From assembly GCA_003536545.1 (NCBI GenBank), contig DPZW01000054.1, forward strand, positions 1 through 17,090: 17,090 nt of DNA. Direction: 5' to 3'. The notes below the pieces were generated by a model. The model did no database searches. It saw nothing but the letters and a program-made list of their open reading frames with translations, and was not told the origin of the DNA. Each line of letters begins with the position of its first letter. Position 1 is the first letter of the stretch. This stretch comes from Rhodospirillaceae bacterium (GTDB lineage Bacteria; Pseudomonadota; Alphaproteobacteria; UBA11073). Positions 14,123 through 17,090 of the stretch are shown piece after piece. The position numbers and the translations under genes are program-made.

Positions 14123-14734
14123 ATGAAGCAGATCTCAGGCGCACGCGGTTTTACATTGCTCGAAACGGGGCTGACGCTGACCATCAGCGCATTGATTGTG
14201 GGGGCACTCTGGCTCTATGTCAGCAGCGTGATAGAAAATGATCGCAAAAATAAATTCATCAGCCAAACCACAGAAATTATTATGAACACGCGCCGCGTCT
14301 TTGCAAACAGCGTGGGCGGTATGTCAGGCATGAACGGCACTACAGCCATGACAACGGCCGCTATTCGGTCTGGTATTTTTCCTGCCAGCATGATCACCAA
14401 CGGCAGCAACAGGCCACAGGATGTTTATGGCGGAGACGTGGAATTATCGCATAATAACATAACCACACCACCCAGATTTCGTCTGAGCATGGACAGGGTT
14501 ACGCGCGAAGGCTGCGTGGCCCTTATTTCTAAAATCGCGCGGGATGAGGCCGTGCGGGGGCAATATGGCATATTGGGATTCTCAGCATCCTCTAATCTGG
14601 ATGTAATGCCGCCCAGCGGTGTCATAAGCGGGGATCTTACAGCCGCACGTGTGACTTCTCTTTGCCAGGTCACGAATGTGGCGCGTGGTCCTATGCCGCC
14701 CTTTGCTTTGCATATTGATTTCCAGTACCGTTAA
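14123..14734 (+). CDS. Type IVb pilin-like protein 5 (isolated copy)
   Basis: This 203-residue prepilin has a 9-residue leader MKQISGARG and a mature start FTLLE with Glu at +5. The N-terminal helix keeps the Trp seen in the others (VGALWLYVSS). Cys131 (REGCVAL) and Cys181 (TSLCQV) form the type IVb pair, and the protein closes on LHIDFQYR. The sequence IFPASM parallels IFPGNW and VFPAGM of pilins 1 and 2, so it is the same family. ATG 14123 has AGGA five bases upstream and gives a short leader; an in-frame TTG at 14081 is less likely. It sits alone between holA and mnmG, about 3.2 kb from the other pilin genes, with its own promoter. Confidence 0.84.
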   Translation: MKQISGARGFTLLETGLTLTISALIVGALWLYVSSVIENDRKNKFISQTTEIIMNTRRVFANSVGGMSGMNGTTAMTTAAIRSGIFPASMITNGSNRPQDVYGGDVELSHNNITTPPRFRLSMDRVTREGCVALISKIARDEAVRGQYGILGFSASSNLDVMPPSGVISGDLTAARVTSLCQVTNVARGPMPPFALHIDFQYR

Positions 14735-14763
14735 TCAGGTTATCCTTGCTTTTATAGGACGTC

Positions 14764-14780
14764 CCGCCCTATTTTGGCGG
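14764..14780 (+). promoter_or_regulatory. Hairpin covering the mnmG translation start region
   Basis: CCGCC (14764-14768) can pair with GGCGG (14776-14780) around a 7-base loop, ending one base before the mnmG ATG. No separate Shine-Dalgarno is present, so the GGCGG arm occupies the ribosome-binding zone. A role in controlling translation is speculative. Confidence 0.3.
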
Positions 14781-14781
14781 C

Positions 14782-16641
14782 ATGAAAACTTCTTATGATG
14801 TCATTGTTATCGGCGGCGGCCATGCCGGCACGGAAGCCGCAGCAGCTTCGGCACGTGCAGGTGCACGCACATTATTGATCACACATAAAAAGGAAACCAT
14901 CGGCGTTATGTCCTGCAATCCTGCGATTGGCGGATTGGGCAAGGGGCATCTGGTGCGCGAAATAGATGCCCTGGATGGCATCATGGGCCGCGCGATTGAC
15001 CAATCAGGCATTCAGTTTCGGATGCTCAATGCTTCCAAAGGTGCTGCGGTGCAAGGGCCGCGCGCGCAGGCGGACAGGAAACTTTACCGCGCTGCCATTC
15101 AGAATATTTTATTTGATTATCCAAATTTAGAAATCGGCGAAGGCGCAGTAGAAGATTTAATTGTGGAAAATAATCGTGTCGCCGGGATTATTTTATCAGA
15201 CGGTTCAAAAATTCACGCGCGCGCAGTGGTGCTGACGACCGGGACTTTCCTGAACGGATTAATTCACCGTGGTCAGGAAAAAATTCCTGCTGGTCGCGTC
15301 GGCGAAGCCCCCGCGCTCAGGCTATCCGATCGCCTGCGCGCCCTGGATTTATCCCTGGGCCGCCTGAAGACGGGCACGCCGCCCCGATTGAACGGCAAAA
15401 CCATTGACTGGTCGGTCTGTGAAGCGCAGCCCGGCGACGCCGTGCCCGTGCCGTTTTCTTATATGAATACCCAAATTACTGTGCCGCAAATCCCGTGTCA
15501 TATCACCTATACCACGCCGCAAACCCACGAAATCATTCAGAATAACATTCATCTCTCTGCGATGTATTCCGGCCAGATTGAGGGCACGGGGCCGCGCTAT
15601 TGCCCATCGATTGAAGACAAGGTTGTGCGTTTTGCTGATAAATCCCGCCATCAGATATTCCTGGAGCCCGAAGGTCTGGATGATGACACCATTTATCCCA
15701 ATGGTATTTCAACTTCCCTGCCTGTGGATGTGCAAATGGAAATGCTGAAAACCATTCCGGGTCTGGAAAATGCTGAAATGCTGGAGCCTGCTTATGCGAT
15801 TGAATATGACTATGTCGATCCACGCGAATTGACCTCTGCGCTCGAAGTTAAAAAACTGCCGGGTCTTTACCTGGCGGGGCAAATCAACGGCACCACAGGC
15901 TATGAAGAAGCCGGCGCGCAGGGCCTGGTGGCAGGTGCAAATGCCGCCCTGGCCCTGCAGGGCAAAGAAACCCTGCACATCGGCCGCGACCAGGGTTATA
16001 TCGGCGTATTGATTGACGACTTGATTACGCGCGGCACATCTGAGCCCTACCGGATGTTTACCTCGCGCGCGGAATACCGCCTGAACCTGCGGGCGGATAA
16101 TGCTGATCAACGCCTGACCCCGATTGGGATGGCGCTGGGCCTTGTGGATGTTTCACGTGAAACTTTATTTCTGGAAAAAATGGCGGAGCTTTCAACCGCC
16201 CGTGAAATGATGGAAAAGCTGAATGATACGCCTACATCTTTGGCGAAAAAGGGGTTGGGTATCAATCAGGACGGGGTACGCCGCAGCGCATTTACCCTGT
16301 TGCGCTATCCCGATATTACCTGGGAAAAATTGTCAGAAATCTGGCCGGAAATGAATAATATCTCTGCCACATCTCGCCAGCAGATTGAAATTGATGCAGC
16401 TTATGCCGGATATCTAGGGCGGCAGGAAGCGGATATTCTGGCCTATCGCCGGGACGAAGGATTGGTACTGCCCAGCGGATTTGATTACTCAGAAATCAAA
16501 AGCCTGTCCCGCGAAATTCAGGATAAACTGAATTTTGCCCAGCCTGAAACCCTGGGGGCCGCGGCCCGTATTCAGGGTGTGACGCCAGCGGCGATCACAG
16601 CACTCTTGCGCCATGTGCGCCGCAAGGGTAAAGCTGCCTAA
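14782..16641 (+). CDS. mnmG: tRNA uridine-5-carboxymethylaminomethyl modification enzyme MnmG (GidA)
   Basis: MnmG works with MnmE to install the (carboxymethyl)aminomethyl group at U34 of several tRNAs, using FAD and a folate donor. The 619-residue length is normal. Landmarks: FAD-binding IGGGHAGTEAA (residues 10-20), SCNPAIGGLGKGH (Cys45), GPRAQADRKLYR, TTGTFLNGLIHRG, LGRLKTGTPPRL, RYCPSIEDKVVRF (Cys274), YLAGQINGTTGYEEA, and the C-terminal helical domain with ARIQGVTPAAITALL. Codons 457-461 (VSRET) contain a perfect parS core, so this stretch serves protein and centromere alike. rsmG follows after 6 bases, the conserved gidA-gidB order of origin-proximal regions. The region upstream has only weak promoter signals. 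Confidence 0.97.
   Translation: MKTSYDVIVIGGGHAGTEAAAASARAGARTLLITHKKETIGVMSCNPAIGGLGKGHLVREIDALDGIMGRAIDQSGIQFRMLNASKGAAVQGPRAQADRKLYRAAIQNILFDYPNLEIGEGAVEDLIVENNRVAGIILSDGSKIHARAVVLTTGTFLNGLIHRGQEKIPAGRVGEAPALRLSDRLRALDLSLGRLKTGTPPRLNGKTIDWSVCEAQPGDAVPVPFSYMNTQITVPQIPCHITYTTPQTHEIIQNNIHLSAMYSGQIEGTGPRYCPSIEDKVVRFADKSRHQIFLEPEGLDDDTIYPNGISTSLPVDVQMEMLKTIPGLENAEMLEPAYAIEYDYVDPRELTSALEVKKLPGLYLAGQINGTTGYEEAGAQGLVAGANAALALQGKETLHIGRDQGYIGVLIDDLITRGTSEPYRMFTSRAEYRLNLRADNADQRLTPIGMALGLVDVSRETLFLEKMAELSTAREMMEKLNDTPTSLAKKGLGINQDGVRRSAFTLLRYPDITWEKLSEIWPEMNNISATSRQQIEIDAAYAGYLGRQEADILAYRRDEGLVLPSGFDYSEIKSLSREIQDKLNFAQPETLGAAARIQGVTPAAITALLRHVRRKGKAA
16150..16163. promoter_or_regulatory. parS centromere site 1 (inside mnmG)
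   Basis: GTTTCACGTGAAAC is the perfect palindromic ParB-binding core. Flanks give TGTTTCACGTGAAACT, one base from the full 16-bp consensus. It is read in frame as VSRET at MnmG codons 457-461. Confidence 0.93.
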
Positions 16642-16647
16642 ATAAAA

Positions 16648-17090
16648 ATGGCGCAGGCAAAAGAACAGATTAAAAGCCAGGTTTCACGTGAAACATTTGA
16701 GCGGCTGGAAAACTATGAAAAACTTCTGAGGCAATGGCAGGAGCGTATCAATCTGGTCTCCGCCTCGACCTTGCCCGATCTCTGGAACCGCCATTTTATG
16801 GATAGTTTTCAATTGCTCAACCATGTTTTAGCCGGGGTTTCACGTGAAACATGCGTCGATTTGGGCTCTGGCGCAGGATTCCCGGGCATGGTGCTGGCGA
16901 TCGCAGGCGTGGCTAATATGAACCTGATTGAATCTGACCAACGCAAATGCGCCTTTTTGCGGGAGGTTTCACGTGAAACATCTGCAGGCGCAATGATTCA
17001 CAACCAAAGGATCGAATCTGTTAACCTGAGGGCCGATATCATCACTTCGCGTGCCTTTGCGGATCTGGCCAAAACCCTGGAAATTTCCGC
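16648..17090 (+). CDS. rsmG: 16S rRNA (guanine-N7) methyltransferase RsmG (GidB), 3'-truncated by the window edge
   Basis: RsmG methylates G527 (E. coli numbering) of 16S rRNA with S-adenosylmethionine. The 147 codons present, of about 200 expected, include LENYEKLLRQWQERINLVS (residues 20-38), LWNRHFMDS, the SAM-binding motif DLGSGAGFPGMVLAI (71-85), LIESDQRKCAFLREV (93-107) and DIITSRAFADL (130-140). The frame is open to the end. It starts 6 bases after mnmG at ATG 16648 with no strong ribosome-binding site. Three perfect parS cores lie within it, each read as VSRET (residues 12-16, 64-68, 107-111). parA and parB commonly follow this gene in alphaproteobacteria and are expected just to the right. 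Confidence 0.95.
   Translation, partial: MAQAKEQIKSQVSRETFERLENYEKLLRQWQERINLVSASTLPDLWNRHFMDSFQLLNHVLAGVSRETCVDLGSGAGFPGMVLAIAGVANMNLIESDQRKCAFLREVSRETSAGAMIHNQRIESVNLRADIITSRAFADLAKTLEIS
16681..16694. promoter_or_regulatory. parS centromere site 2 (5' end of rsmG)
   Basis: Perfect GTTTCACGTGAAAC core, flanked as GGTTTCACGTGAAACA, encoding VSRET at RsmG residues 12-16. It is 531 bases after site 1. Confidence 0.95.
16837..16850. promoter_or_regulatory. parS centromere site 3 (inside rsmG)
   Basis: Perfect GTTTCACGTGAAAC core with the same G and A flanks as site 2, encoding VSRET at residues 64-68, just before the SAM-binding motif. It is 156 bases after site 2. Confidence 0.95.
16966..16979. 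promoter_or_regulatory. parS centromere site 4 (inside rsmG)
   Basis: Perfect GTTTCACGTGAAAC core with G and A flanks, encoding VSRET at residues 107-111 after CAFLRE. It is 129 bases after site 3. Confidence 0.95.

Noticed and set aside
1..17090. CRISPR arrays, tRNA or rRNA genes, insertion sequences
   Set aside because: No regularly spaced repeats apart from the irregularly spaced parS cores, no tRNA-like cloverleaf, and no transposase or terminal inverted repeats were seen.

Overview
The window looks like an origin-proximal chromosomal segment of an alphaproteobacterium, probably from a poorly sampled lineage. Evidence: a DnaA of the alphaproteobacterial kind (sensor stretch ILSADKSP) at the left edge, the mnmG-rsmG pair at the right edge, an lptE-holA pair, and four perfect GTTTCACGTGAAAC centromere (parS) sites in the last 1 kb. 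A Micavibrionales- or Rhodospirillales-like host would fit, but that is only a guess. Coding density is very high. There are no RNA genes, transposons, CRISPR arrays or non-coding stretches above 300 bases, and several neighbouring genes overlap by 1-4 bases.

Layout. (1) 1-4310: 3' part of dnaA, a TerD-TerA-TerB fusion gene, terD, then an AIM24-family gene with its own extended -10 promoter and a perfect 14-bp palindrome. This reads as a Ter-type stress module next to dnaA. (2) 4307-7629: two L,D-transpeptidase genes, one on each strand, then purD and a secreted cyclophilin. The minus-strand transpeptidase shares its stop with the gene on one side (TTAA) and its start with the gene on the other (CATG). 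(3) 7634-10923: four type IVb-pilin-like genes followed by an ATGA-overlapped membrane protein that resembles PilM. Pilin 2 has its own promoter, strong Shine-Dalgarno sequence and intrinsic terminator; pilins 3 and 4 are a tandem duplicate. (4) 10936-14071: rpmB (minus strand), ald, lptE, holA. (5) 14123-14734: a fifth, isolated pilin. (6) 14782-17090: mnmG and partial rsmG carrying parS sites, all four read in frame as Val-Ser-Arg-Glu-Thr.

The two parts most worth following up are the set of five PilS-like pilins plus a PilM-like protein with no assembly machinery in view, and the Ter module with its unusual three-domain fusion. The parS cluster is the clearest functional non-coding signal; parA and parB are expected just beyond the right edge.
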